From Christensenella sp. UBA7102 (GTDB lineage Bacteria; Bacillota; Clostridia; Christensenellales; UBA1750), in assembly GCA_002492415.1 (NCBI GenBank), contig DKYK01000026.1, positions 1-25,848 of the forward strand: a stretch of 25,848 bases of DNA, given 5' to 3'. The position numbers and the translations under genes were made by a program. The notes beneath the pieces were generated by a model. The model had not been told where the DNA came from. It made no database searches and worked only from the letters and a program-made list of their open reading frames with translations. Each line of letters starts with the position of its first letter. Positions within the stretch are counted from its first letter, which is position 1. Positions 16,023-24,750 of this stretch are shown in pieces.

Positions 16023-17708
16023 TCAAATGTCGTCCGTTTTGTCGTTCAAAAAGCGCAGGACGACTTTGTTCTTGCTGATTTGGGCCTGACTGAGCAGCTC
16101 GTTCGCCATATCAAAGGAGGTTTCCGGCCCCTGCGCGCCATAGACGCCGCCGATGCTCACCGTCACATACAGCTGAGGATACCCCTCGATCGTCAGCTCT
16201 TCAAAGCTCTTTCGGATCTCCTCCAGCCTCTGCTCAAACGCGCTTCGGGTTATGTTTCTCGACCCGATCCAAAACTCGTCTCCGCCATAGCGAATCAGAT
16301 AGTCGCTCTTTCGTATCCGCGAGGAGAGCAGCTGCGCGGCGCGCTGCAGCACGCGATCGCCGACCTCCCGCCCGTAATCGTCGTTGATCTGTTTTATGTT
16401 GTCCATATCGATCAGGGCTACCGCTTTGACATCTGCGCCGCTCTGGATAAACTCCTTGTAGTAGCGGCGATTGTACACATTCATCATGGGATCGATGTAC
16501 AGCAGCTTCATGTACTCCGGCTGGGCCGACAGCACCTCCTGGTTGTTCTGGCCCACCATCCCCGCCTGTTCGGTTTTGATCTGTCGCTCCCGCCCCTTTT
16601 CCGCCTCCAGCTTCCAGCCGCTGTTTGGGCGCGTTTTTTTCAGCCTGGCCGCAACCTCGTTCAGGCACTGCAGCAAAATGGGGTTGAACGCGCCGCATTT
16701 TCCCTCCATGATCATTCTCAGCGCCTCTTCGTGCGAAAAGGCCTTTTTATAGCATCGGTCGCTCGTCAAGGCGTCGTATACATCGGCCATCGCCACCACC
16801 TGGGCGGCGATGGGCGTTTCGTCCCCTTTCAGCCCGTCCGGGTATCCGCAGCCGTCGTAGCGCTCGTGGTGCCATCGGCAGATCTCGTAGGAGATTTTCG
16901 CAAGCGGCGAATTGAACTGATCAATCGGAAGGTCGGACATCATCTTGGAGCCGATTTCCGCGTGCGTTTTCATCAATTCAAATTCCTGCGCGGTCAGCCT
17001 GCCGGGCTTGTTCAAAATCTCCTCCGGAATGGAAATTTTTCCGACATCATGGATCGCGGAAGCCATGCTGATCAAATCGATCTCCTCTTTTGAAAGAGGA
17101 TATTTATCCGTAACCTGCGCCAATTGAATGAGCAGCAGCTTCGTAATCGCTTTGACATTCTGTATATGCAGACCGCTTTCCCCATTGCGAAACTCCACAA
17201 TATGGGACAAAATGGAGATCATCAGGTCGTTGTTCTTCTGCTGCTCATAGAACTGCTCTTCTACGGCCTTCTCCAGGTCGTTCTGGCGCGCATAGAGGGC
17301 TAGCGTGTTCGCGATTCGTTTGCTGACGATCATCGGATCAAACGGCCGGCCGATATAGTCAAACGCTCCCAGGCTGTAGGCGCGGTTGATCTTTTCCGCC
17401 GAGTCGTCCGAAGAGATCATCATCACGACGACCCTGTCGTTCCAATAGTGCTTGTTGATGTAGTTGAGCACATCAAAGCCGTCCATCTCAGGCATCATGA
17501 TGTCCAGAAGCACGAACCAGAAATCCGTATCGCTCTGCGCCAGGATCTCGACCGCCTGCGCGCCGTTTTCAGCCTCTGTAATCTCATATTGATCTTCCAA
17601 AATGTCCCGCAAAAGGATGCGATTGATTTCTGAATCATCCACAATTAGAATTTTCTGCTTCTGCATGGCTTTCCGATTCGCCCCACTTTTTCTTTTCTTC
17701 TCGCCCAT
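16023..17708 (-). CDS. Response regulator with HD-GYP and GGDEF output domains
   Basis: A 561-residue soluble protein with three domains. The receiver (about 16-135) has Asp24-Asp25 and phospho-Asp69, but the usual Lys-Pro pair is Arg121-Pro122. The HD-GYP phosphodiesterase (about 150-360) has His181, His220-Asp221 (IHDVGKI), His249, His280-His281 (WHHERYDGCGYPDG) and Asp309. The GGDEF domain (about 395-561) has an intact GGDEF at 475-479 and an RxxD inhibitory site (Arg466-Asp469) five residues before it. It could therefore both break and make c-di-GMP, with phosphorylation setting the balance. The C-terminal end of the GGDEF domain is divergent, so cyclase activity is less certain. The start is uncertain: ATG at 17708 or ATG at 17666 (directly before KQKILIVDD); neither has an ideal ribosome site. 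Confidence 0.94.
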   Translation of the reverse strand: MGEKKRKSGANRKAMQKQKILIVDDSEINRILLRDILEDQYEITEAENGAQAVEILAQSDTDFWFVLLDIMMPEMDGFDVLNYINKHYWNDRVVVMMISSDDSAEKINRAYSLGAFDYIGRPFDPMIVSKRIANTLALYARQNDLEKAVEEQFYEQQKNNDLMISILSHIVEFRNGESGLHIQNVKAITKLLLIQLAQVTDKYPLSKEEIDLISMASAIHDVGKISIPEEILNKPGRLTAQEFELMKTHAEIGSKMMSDLPIDQFNSPLAKISYEICRWHHERYDGCGYPDGLKGDETPIAAQVVAMADVYDALTSDRCYKKAFSHEEALRMIMEGKCGAFNPILLQCLNEVAARLKKTRPNSGWKLEAEKGRERQIKTEQAGMVGQNNQEVLSAQPEYMKLLYIDPMMNVYNRRYYKEFIQSGADVKAVALIDMDNIKQINDDYGREVGDRVLQRAAQLLSSRIRKSDYLIRYGGDEFWIGSRNITRSAFEQRLEEIRKSFEELTIEGYPQLYVTVSIGGVYGAQGPETSFDMANELLSQAQISKNKVVLRFLNDKTDDI

Positions 17709-17739
17709 GCCCCCCTGTATTCTCGCCTGCGCGGCGGGT

Positions 17740-19566
17740 TTACCCCTTGGGGAAACGAGGGGAGAGCTGCTCGAGCACCTGGTCCATGGCCTCCCAATCC
17801 GGCAGGGGGTAGGAAAATCGGAATCCCTGAAAGACGTCGCAGTCCAGGTCCTGCAATACCTGCACCTGCTCTTCGGTCTCCACGCCCTCTGCCAGTATGG
17901 TGACGTCCAGCTCGTGTCCCACCTGGATCATGGTTTTCAGTATGCTTTTCCCGCTTTCGGTCATGACATCATCCACGAGATTCTTATCCAGCTTAATCCC
18001 ATCCACCGGGTATTTCTGCAGATCGTAGAAGGAAGTAAAGCCGTCGCCCCAATCATCCAGCACAATCTGCACGCCATATTCCTTTAGCGCAAGGACGTTT
18101 CGCTTGATCTGCGCCATGCTTCTTGTCGAGACGCTTTCCGTGATCTCAAAGATCAGCAGTTCCCTGGGAAAATGGTAGTCATTGATGATTTCTTTGCACC
18201 GGTCCACAAAATCCGCCGCGGCAAATGTCTCGCGCGAAAAATTGCAGGATACAAAAAAGACTTCGACCTGCTGCTTTAAAAGTCCTTCCAAAAAGCCGCA
18301 CACTTTTTTCAGGCAGGTATAATCCAGCCTGCTGATCGCTTTTTCCCGCTCCAGCAGGGGGATAAAGGAAGAGGGCGTCAGCAGACCCTTCTGCGGGTGG
18401 TTCCAGCGGGCAAGCGCCTCCCCTCCCACGATTTTCAAGGAATGCGCATCGACATAAAACTGGATATACAGCTGGAATTCGTCTTTCGCAAAGGCCTGCT
18501 CCATATCCGCCTGAAGCTGCCTTTCTTCCTCGATCTTTTCCAGCATCCCGTCGGTACAGATCACATAGTCCCGATGCTCCCGCGCCGCCATTTGGGCGGC
18601 CTGGCCGGCGCTGAAAATCATCTCGTCCAGCTCCCGGTCCTTAACCTCCAGCGGGTAGACCCCGGCGGTCATGTTCACCTCAAAGGGCTTGTTATATTTC
18701 TGCGTATACGCGCGAACGCGGTAGAAAACGGGCGTGAACCATTCATCCAGCTTCTGCGCGTTGCCGGAGAGTTTGAGCAGCACAAACCCGCGCTCCGATA
18801 CTCTTGCCAGAATATCCGTATCCGCCGTATATTCCTGCAGAATCATCGCGCAGTAGCGCAGAAAGTCATCCGTCTCTTCTCCGCTGCTGAGCCGGCGCAG
18901 CCGGTCGGTGTCCACGTAAAAATACACGAGGCTGTACAGGATGCGGTTCCAGTCGTTGATCAGCTGCCTGTGATACCGCAGCAAATAATCCATATTGCCA
19001 AGCCCGGTCGTATCGTCGGTCTCCAGGTCCTGCCGCGCCTTTTTGAGTTTCTTCCGATCATTTCTCACGACCAGGATCATCACGGTCAGCAGCAGGACGA
19101 GGGCAAGGGATAGCCCGCCGATTCCCCAGTACAATCCCTTCGGGTTCAACGGCGCCTCCGCCTCCGCAATCAGAAGGCCGCTGACCCTCTCCGGGGACAC
19201 GGTCTCCAGAAATGCGCGAAGATCCGCCCGCAGGCTCTCCGGGGCCGCCTGCGTAAAGCAGAGCTGATACGCCATGTCCTGCCCGTCCTGCATGGTATGA
19301 AAGACGGTGGCCGACTGCGCGCCGTCAGGCAGGGCATCCCCTTGCGCGTATCCGGACACAATGTCCACCTGCAGGTTTTTCGCAAGGCGCTCCCGCCCGT
19401 CCGCGCCGCCCGCCTGGTAGTAAACGATCTCATACCGGCTCTTCGCCGAAAACTCCCGGAGCAGCCCCGGGATCACCCCCTGGTAGGTCTGCGAATCCGC
19501 GTCATAATATTCAATGGGGTAAGCCTGCGGGTTTCCCGCAACATAGACAAGCATTTTCTCTTCCAC
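17740..19566 (-). CDS. EAL-domain c-di-GMP phosphodiesterase with degenerate GGDEF and SBP-like N-terminus
   Basis: A 608-residue protein. Residues 1-135 resemble a periplasmic-binding-protein (SBP3-like) sensor, followed by one membrane helix (about 145-168), a GGDEF-like domain (180-345) and an EAL domain (355-605). The GGDEF site is replaced by SERGF (257-261), so cyclase activity is not expected. The EAL site appears complete: Glu383 in EAL, Asn442, Glu474, Asp504-Asp505 (DDWGDG instead of DDFG), Lys525, Glu560 and Gln580. It should hydrolyse c-di-GMP. The start is GTG at 19566 with GGCGGGA upstream; a stop eight codons earlier in frame rules out a longer form, so there is no signal peptide before the presumed extracellular sensor. 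It lies 16 bp after the coiled-coil gene. Confidence 0.93.
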   Translation of the reverse strand: MEEKMLVYVAGNPQAYPIEYYDADSQTYQGVIPGLLREFSAKSRYEIVYYQAGGADGRERLAKNLQVDIVSGYAQGDALPDGAQSATVFHTMQDGQDMAYQLCFTQAAPESLRADLRAFLETVSPERVSGLLIAEAEAPLNPKGLYWGIGGLSLALVLLLTVMILVVRNDRKKLKKARQDLETDDTTGLGNMDYLLRYHRQLINDWNRILYSLVYFYVDTDRLRRLSSGEETDDFLRYCAMILQEYTADTDILARVSERGFVLLKLSGNAQKLDEWFTPVFYRVRAYTQKYNKPFEVNMTAGVYPLEVKDRELDEMIFSAGQAAQMAAREHRDYVICTDGMLEKIEEERQLQADMEQAFAKDEFQLYIQFYVDAHSLKIVGGEALARWNHPQKGLLTPSSFIPLLEREKAISRLDYTCLKKVCGFLEGLLKQQVEVFFVSCNFSRETFAAADFVDRCKEIINDYHFPRELLIFEITESVSTRSMAQIKRNVLALKEYGVQIVLDDWGDGFTSFYDLQKYPVDGIKLDKNLVDDVMTESGKSILKTMIQVGHELDVTILAEGVETEEQVQVLQDLDCDVFQGFRFSYPLPDWEAMDQVLEQLSPRFPKG

Positions 19567-19582
19567 GGCATCTATTCCCGCC

Positions 19583-20053
19583 TTACTCTACGGATTCGTT
19601 TTTTCTCAAAAACAGGGACATATTCCGGGTTGGGTGCCCCTCTTCCGCATCCGGCCTCAGTTCCTGGACCTGCCCGTTCATCTCGCTCAAGAGCGTCTGG
19701 AGCGTTTCCCGGATATGCTGAATCTGCGTCTCGCACGCTTTGAGCTCCTGGCGCTTTTTCTCCAGCAGTTCGCCCAGCCGCTGCGCCTCTTGCTCCTGTG
19801 CTGCGGACGCGCCGCCGCGCTGCGCGTCGGCCGTCTTCCGCACGCCTTTTTGTTTTTCAAGCGCCTCTTTCAAATCGCTCAGCTCTTCCTCCAGCTGCTG
19901 CGTGCGCAGCAGATACTGCTCCTCATTTTTTTTGATCTGTGCGTCTCTTTCCATGAGTTTCGCGGAGCATTCCTCCTCGATCTCCGATATATACTGAAAC
20001 ACGCTCGCCTTCCGGAACCCGAACAGCCCCGTTTTCAAATCCTCCGTTTTCAT
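19583..20053 (-). CDS. Coiled-coil protein of unknown function in the glycan operon
   Basis: A 156-residue, highly charged protein. A conserved-looking N-terminus (GLFGFRKASVFQYISEIEEE, residues 9-28) is followed by a long predicted coiled coil (about 20-130) rich in Glu, Lys, Gln and Leu, and a short polar tail. The N-terminal Gly-Phe-Arg-Lys-x-x-Val-x-x-Tyr-Ile pattern is reminiscent of the N-terminal motif of DivIVA-like proteins, which bind curved membranes and poles, but the match is weak. There is no signal peptide or enzyme motif. The ATG at 20053 has GGAGGAG about 5 nt upstream. It lies between the GT2 synthase (14 bp before) and the EAL protein (16 bp after). It could position or link the synthase to signalling proteins; this is inference. 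Confidence 0.82.
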   Translation of the reverse strand: MKTEDLKTGLFGFRKASVFQYISEIEEECSAKLMERDAQIKKNEEQYLLRTQQLEEELSDLKEALEKQKGVRKTADAQRGGASAAQEQEAQRLGELLEKKRQELKACETQIQHIRETLQTLLSEMNGQVQELRPDAEEGHPTRNMSLFLRKNESVE

Positions 20054-20067
20054 ACCGCTCCTCCAAT

Positions 20068-21471
20068 TTACTTAAACTGGATTTTCTTTCTTTCGATTCT
20101 TCCCCAGGAATTTTTCTTCTTTTTGTAGCCAACCAGCGCGGTGGCCCGCGTAAAGGCCAATATGAAGCGCAGGCAGGATACCTCCAGCGCGCACAGGCCG
20201 ATTGCCTTGAGCACATCCAGCGCCGTCAGCTTCAAATCGATGGTGTGGATGCGGGCAAAAAAGGCCGTCAGAGATAAGATAGCGGAATACGCCACATAAA
20301 TCAAGAAAAATAAGATCATAAACGGCACGTTGATCAGATCCAATGCAAAGGCCACCACAATCGTGATCAGACCGAAGATCTCGATGTAGGGCGAGAGCAG
20401 CTCGTAGATCAGAAAATACAAATAACTGATGGAACCCACCAATCCGTACTTGGGGTTTGCCAGCATGCGCCGGTGCCGCTTCATGGTTTGGAACAATCCG
20501 ATGTGCCAGCGCCGCCGCTGCTTGCGCAGGTCCGTCAGGGTTTCCGGGGCCTGCGTCCAGCAGATCGCATCCGTCGCATAGCGAATGTGGTAGGGAAGAT
20601 TGTGCTCCCGGCAGAACACGTGCAGCTTGGTGACCAGTTCCATGTCCTCGCCCATTGTGGTCGAATCATATCCGCCCGCGTCGATGACGACGCTCTTCTT
20701 AAACAGACCGAACGCCCCGGAGATGATCAGACTGCCGTTGAACTTATCAAACAGTATTCTCGCCGCAAGAAACGAGCGGTCGTATTCCAGGACCTGCATG
20801 CAGGGGAGGATTTTATCCGGCAAATGATACGAGACGACCCTGCCGTTCTGGATCTCCGCGCCGTTGCACGGGCGCACCGCCCCGCCCACCGCGACCACAT
20901 CGCCCTCCTCCAGCACCGGCCGCACGATTCTCTCCAAAGAGTCATACTGCAGCACGGAGTCCGCGTCCATGCAGATGAAGTAAGGATATTTCGCCGCGTT
21001 GATTCCCATGTTCAGGGAATCCGCCTTTCCGCCGTTCTGCTTTCGAATCAGGGTGATCGGCACCTTGAACTCGTGCGTCTCAAAGACGGCCTCCGCCTGC
21101 CGGCAGGGGACCTTGCGCTGGATCGGGCGGCTCACCTGCTGCATATGGAAGGCTTTCTGGAGGATTTGGGCGGTGCTGTCCCTGGAGCCGTCGTCCACGA
21201 CGATGATTTCGTAGAGCGGGTATTCCAGCGCGAGCAGAGAGCGGACGCTGCTCTCGATGGTCATCTCCTCGTTATAGGCCGGTACGATGATCGTGACCGG
21301 AACATAGTACTTCCCCCACAGCTCGCTCTTGAGCAGGTTGCGGCGCTTTGCCTGATAGAGCGTAGAGGACCCGACCGTCACGGCCAGAAACAGGAAGCTG
21401 GCATACCCGATCATATAGAGTACGAAAAGCGCGTTTACATAATCAAAAAAAGTCTTAAATGCGTCCATCAT
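20068..21471 (-). CDS. Processive GT2 glycan synthase (PgaC/IcaA/BcsA-like)
   Basis: A 467-residue membrane glycosyltransferase of family 2, predicted to polymerise an exopolysaccharide from UDP-sugars and move it across the membrane. All hallmarks of processive synthases are visible: DDGS (93-96), DAD (169-171), GED (274-276) and QRRRW (318-322), plus GGKADSLN (147-154). An N-terminal helix (about 8-34) and three or four C-terminal helices (about 345-440) flank the catalytic domain. The protein ends in a Lys/Arg-rich tail and has no PilZ domain, unlike cellulose synthase BcsA; the size is closer to PgaC/IcaA or hyaluronan synthases. The ATG at 21471 overlaps the TGA of the HEAT gene by 4 bp, so the two are translationally coupled. 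The product sugar cannot be read from sequence. Confidence 0.94.
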   Translation of the reverse strand: MMDAFKTFFDYVNALFVLYMIGYASFLFLAVTVGSSTLYQAKRRNLLKSELWGKYYVPVTIIVPAYNEEMTIESSVRSLLALEYPLYEIIVVDDGSRDSTAQILQKAFHMQQVSRPIQRKVPCRQAEAVFETHEFKVPITLIRKQNGGKADSLNMGINAAKYPYFICMDADSVLQYDSLERIVRPVLEEGDVVAVGGAVRPCNGAEIQNGRVVSYHLPDKILPCMQVLEYDRSFLAARILFDKFNGSLIISGAFGLFKKSVVIDAGGYDSTTMGEDMELVTKLHVFCREHNLPYHIRYATDAICWTQAPETLTDLRKQRRRWHIGLFQTMKRHRRMLANPKYGLVGSISYLYFLIYELLSPYIEIFGLITIVVAFALDLINVPFMILFFLIYVAYSAILSLTAFFARIHTIDLKLTALDVLKAIGLCALEVSCLRFILAFTRATALVGYKKKKNSWGRIERKKIQFK

Positions 21472-22577
21472 CGTCTTCCACCCGCCTTCTGCAGCCTCTG
21501 GGTTTCCAGCCGGTAGGTCACCATTTCCCGCGCATAGCGATCGTTTCCCGCAATCACATCCATCATGCTGCCGTAATCCACTCCGCGCGCCTCCAGGCTG
21601 AGCGCGGCGGACTGCCGGATGTACCAGTTGGAGCTGTGCAGCGCCGCCTTGAGCGTGTCCATCACCCGGTCGCCGGGATACCGCACCAGAGAGGAGAGGC
21701 TGACCGTGGCGTATTCCCAGTTGGATAGGTCTCGGTCCGATGCAAAGGCGATCAGCGCGTCCAACGCTGGTTCATACGTGTACCGTCCCAGGTAGCGGAT
21801 GGCCGACAGCCGCAGCTCCTTGTCCTTGCCCTCGTCCTGCATCACCGCAAACATTTCCTGCTGATAGCCGTCGGTCTTAAAGCGGATATAATTCAATATG
21901 GCCAGCTGCATCTGCTCCGAATGGGCGTCGATGTCCATCCACAAGAGTCGGATCAGATCGTCATGATCGCCCGCATAAGAGAGCAGCGACTCTGTCAGTA
22001 TTTTTTCGTGCATAAACACCGGGCTCGCATCCAGGAGCTTCAGGGCCGCGAGCACGTGCCCGGCGTCCCCGAACGCGCAGAGCGCCTGCAAAGCGTTCAC
22101 GCTGCAGTACAGGTTCTGCTTTTGTATATACCCAAGCAGCACATCCTGTATGGAATCGATGGGCATCTGCTTTTTGATGATATATCGTGAGAGCAGAAAG
22201 GCAAAATAGGCCGCCTGTGTCGCGTCCCGCCGCCGATAGCAGTCCGCAAGGTACAGCATCGCCGGGCGGATCTGCGCAAGATATTGCGTCACCGCGTCGT
22301 CCCGCGCGCCCTCGCACAGCGGCTGCATCACCCGGTCAAACGCCATCAGGTTTTTCAGTTTCTGCAGGCGGCGCTGCAGATTGTGCAGGTGATCGGGCTG
22401 GACGGCGCCGCTCTTCCGGATGGCGTCCAGCTGCCTCATGACCTCGCTCTTCATCTTTTCGCACTGCTTTTCCAGCCGCGGTTCGCGCCGCTTCATGGCC
22501 AGGTTGTACAGCAGGTTGAAGCCGATCATGCTCAGGCAGATCGCCCCGTAGATGTAGATCAGCATCTCTGCCCTCAT
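21468..22577 (-). CDS. Membrane-anchored HEAT-repeat protein, partner of the GT2 synthase
   Basis: A 369-residue protein with one N-terminal membrane helix (about 5-25), a basic juxtamembrane segment, a coiled-coil-like stretch (about 35-75) and then a long array of helix pairs. The last repeats are clearest as HEAT type (ELRLSAIRYLGRY, then ALDALIAFASDRDLSNWEYATVSL, then NWYIRQSAALSLEARG). The basic residues right after the helix predict a cytoplasmic repeat domain. The ATG at 22577 has AGGAGG 6 nt upstream. Its stop overlaps the start of the GT2 gene, and such coupling favours a physical complex with the synthase. HEAT scaffolds commonly bind other proteins; whether this one binds c-di-GMP or the coiled-coil protein is unknown. 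Confidence 0.88.
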   Translation of the reverse strand: MRAEMLIYIYGAICLSMIGFNLLYNLAMKRREPRLEKQCEKMKSEVMRQLDAIRKSGAVQPDHLHNLQRRLQKLKNLMAFDRVMQPLCEGARDDAVTQYLAQIRPAMLYLADCYRRRDATQAAYFAFLLSRYIIKKQMPIDSIQDVLLGYIQKQNLYCSVNALQALCAFGDAGHVLAALKLLDASPVFMHEKILTESLLSYAGDHDDLIRLLWMDIDAHSEQMQLAILNYIRFKTDGYQQEMFAVMQDEGKDKELRLSAIRYLGRYTYEPALDALIAFASDRDLSNWEYATVSLSSLVRYPGDRVMDTLKAALHSSNWYIRQSAALSLEARGVDYGSMMDVIAGNDRYAREMVTYRLETQRLQKAGGRR

Positions 22578-22605
22578 ACGCACCCTCCTTTCTCCCGGCG
22601 CCGCG

Positions 22606-24744
22606 TCACTTGCTCTCCGCCCAGTGTTCTTTCATCATATAGTAGGACTGCTTCAGCCGCTCGTGGTAGGTCACGTTGGTTCCCCAGCCCTCGAGCGGGA
22701 GGGCCTCCATCGGGATGCGCTGTCCCGCCGTTTCGCCGTCCGAGACGCCCACATACATCTCCTGGATGTGCAGATTCTCCACCCCGTAGTGCTCGTAGTA
22801 GTCGTCGTGCACCATCATCTCTGAGGGATTGGAGAAGTTCAGCAGCTGCCAGGGCAGCTTGATCTCCACGCAGTCGCCGGAAAAGATGAAGTCCGCCAGC
22901 GAGTTGAAGTCCGGCGACTCCGGGTTGGCGTTTCCGTAGGTGAGCTTGCCGGTTTCGTAAGTCTCGGCCGTCGCCTGCCAGTTTCCCGTCAACAACGGCG
23001 TTGCCGTCTGCAGCATCAGGTGAATCTGCTTAAACACCGGCGTGTCCGGGTCCGGGGGATCGATGAACGCGTCCTTATCCTCGATCTCGTGCCGGTACAT
23101 CGCGCGCAGCACCTCGTAGCGCTCCTGCACCAGCACGCGGCTGTTCTCCTGCCCGTCGATCACCATCAGAAAATCGCTGGCGCGCGAAAAGCTGAGTCCG
23201 TAGTTTTCGCAATAGGTACTGCCGGTCTTGGGAGTTATGTCGATGGGCAGGTACAGCGTTTCGCTCGCCGCATCGGCGCCCTCCTTGCGCACGAGGAAGT
23301 ACAGGAATTTTTCGTCGTACTTCATGCAGACCGACAGGTCCCCGTTCCGGATCACCAGGTCCTCCTCGCTCCACTCGGACAGATCGCCGTCCACGTAGCA
23401 GACGCTCTTTTCCTTCCCCGGGTCAAAGGACAGCAGGCCGAAGTACTGCTCGTTGGTCTGGTAATCGCTCCAGTACGGCGTGTTGAGCAGGTCGACGGCG
23501 TGCATGGTGTTCCAGGTGCGCTTGAACCACTCGTCCTGCCAGGTGAACACGCAGCTGCCGGCACAGCCCGCCGCCATGATGTCCTCATAGCAGTCGATGA
23601 GCGCCTGCCCCTGCTCGCTCTCGGACATATTGCCCTGATTCCGGCCCGTGTTTTGATCCCTCTGCGCCATGCCGCGTCCCGTGGATACGCCGTATTCCGA
23701 GATCACCACGGGAATGGTGTGGTGCTCGGTCAGGCGCTTGAGATAGGTGCGGTAGGTGTTGATTCTGCCGTCTTCCGTTCGTTCAAAGCCGCTCTTATCC
23801 TCCTCATAGTTCAGGTAATCCGGATAATACGGGTAGACGTGGTAGGAGGCGAAGTGTCCGGACAGAAATTCTTCCGTCGTTTGAATGTGCTCCACATCCA
23901 CCTTGGCGCATTTGAAAAAATATCCGGTAATCAGCGCTGCATAGTCGAACGGATCGGTCGTCGGCCAGTTGGAGAAGGCCACCAGCCGCTGCTGCTTGTA
24001 GCGCTTGGACTCGTACTCGATGATCTTATCGCCCACCTCGCACAGCATGGCCTCAAAGGGCGTGGCATCCTCCGTCGTATACAGATACCTGCCCTGGTAC
24101 TGGCTGCGCTCCGGGTACTTGTGGTCGGTATATACCACGGTGACGTCCTCCCACTCCACGCCGAGGATGTAGCCGATCACCCATGGGGAGACGTCCTTGC
24201 GGTAGGACCCCGAGCCCAGCCCGTAGCCCAGGGAGAAATTCTTCTTTCCGTGCAGGATGTCCACCACCGTCCGGCAATCGTCCAAAAAGGTTTGCCGGAA
24301 GTCCTTGTCGTAGGCGTCGCGGTGGGAGTTCTGCACATAGTCGTTGACCCAAACGCCGTGGATCAGGTACAGCGGCTCCTCGCGGCCCTGGTTGTATTCG
24401 TAAAACGCGTTGTAGAAGTCGTCCTGCAGTATGGTGTAGACGCGGATGGTGTTGGCGCCCATCTCCTGAATATAGGCAAACCAGCGCAGGTAGGTTTCCT
24501 CGTCGATGGCGTAGTCCGTCGCCCACTCGCCGGGGATGCCCACGCCCAGGTTCACGCCCCGAATTTCAAAGGGCTCCGCCTTCCCGTCCTTCTCCATGTA
24601 GATGGTGTCCTCATCCGTCGTCATAAAGGCGGTGACCGGCGCATTCGGGTGGAAATCGATGTAGATGCCCAGGTCGTAATGGGCCGCGTTCCACGCAAAG
24701 AGCAGCGCCGCCACGATGCAGGCGATGATGATAAATTTTTTCAA
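22606..24744 (-). CDS. Exported TIM-barrel glycoside hydrolase with CBM9-like C-terminal domain
   Basis: A 712-residue protein with an N-terminal hydrophobic segment (about 4-20) acting as signal peptide or anchor. Residues about 55-430 form a GH2/GH5-type TIM barrel: RGVNLGVG (62-69), MGANTIRVYT (95-104), GYILGVEWED (191-200), and VVISEYGVS (346-354), whose Glu350 is the likely nucleophile; Glu197 is a candidate acid/base. From about 447 a domain begins with VDGDLSEW and strand-rich sequence typical of CBM9-like carbohydrate-binding modules. It probably trims or releases the polymer made by the GT2 synthase. The start is TTG at 24744, with GGGAGGA 6 nt upstream and the hydrophobic segment directly after. 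It follows the CotH-like gene by 24 bp. The exact GH family is not certain. Confidence 0.87.
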   Translation of the reverse strand: MKKFIIIACIVAALLFAWNAAHYDLGIYIDFHPNAPVTAFMTTDEDTIYMEKDGKAEPFEIRGVNLGVGIPGEWATDYAIDEETYLRWFAYIQEMGANTIRVYTILQDDFYNAFYEYNQGREEPLYLIHGVWVNDYVQNSHRDAYDKDFRQTFLDDCRTVVDILHGKKNFSLGYGLGSGSYRKDVSPWVIGYILGVEWEDVTVVYTDHKYPERSQYQGRYLYTTEDATPFEAMLCEVGDKIIEYESKRYKQQRLVAFSNWPTTDPFDYAALITGYFFKCAKVDVEHIQTTEEFLSGHFASYHVYPYYPDYLNYEEDKSGFERTEDGRINTYRTYLKRLTEHHTIPVVISEYGVSTGRGMAQRDQNTGRNQGNMSESEQGQALIDCYEDIMAAGCAGSCVFTWQDEWFKRTWNTMHAVDLLNTPYWSDYQTNEQYFGLLSFDPGKEKSVCYVDGDLSEWSEEDLVIRNGDLSVCMKYDEKFLYFLVRKEGADAASETLYLPIDITPKTGSTYCENYGLSFSRASDFLMVIDGQENSRVLVQERYEVLRAMYRHEIEDKDAFIDPPDPDTPVFKQIHLMLQTATPLLTGNWQATAETYETGKLTYGNANPESPDFNSLADFIFSGDCVEIKLPWQLLNFSNPSEMMVHDDYYEHYGVENLHIQEMYVGVSDGETAGQRIPMEALPLEGWGTNVTYHERLKQSYYMMKEHWAESK

Positions 24745-24750
24745 ACCCCG

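Noticed and set aside
257..22577. Search for tRNA genes, CRISPR repeats, transposases and phage integrases
   Set aside because: No cloverleaf, regularly spaced repeats or DDE/recombinase motifs were seen by eye; a short or divergent element could still have been missed.
19567..22605. Possible c-di-GMP riboswitch within the glycan operon
   Set aside because: The gaps between genes are under 35 bp, too short for a GEMM aptamer; if one exists it would lie upstream of the operon, outside the window.
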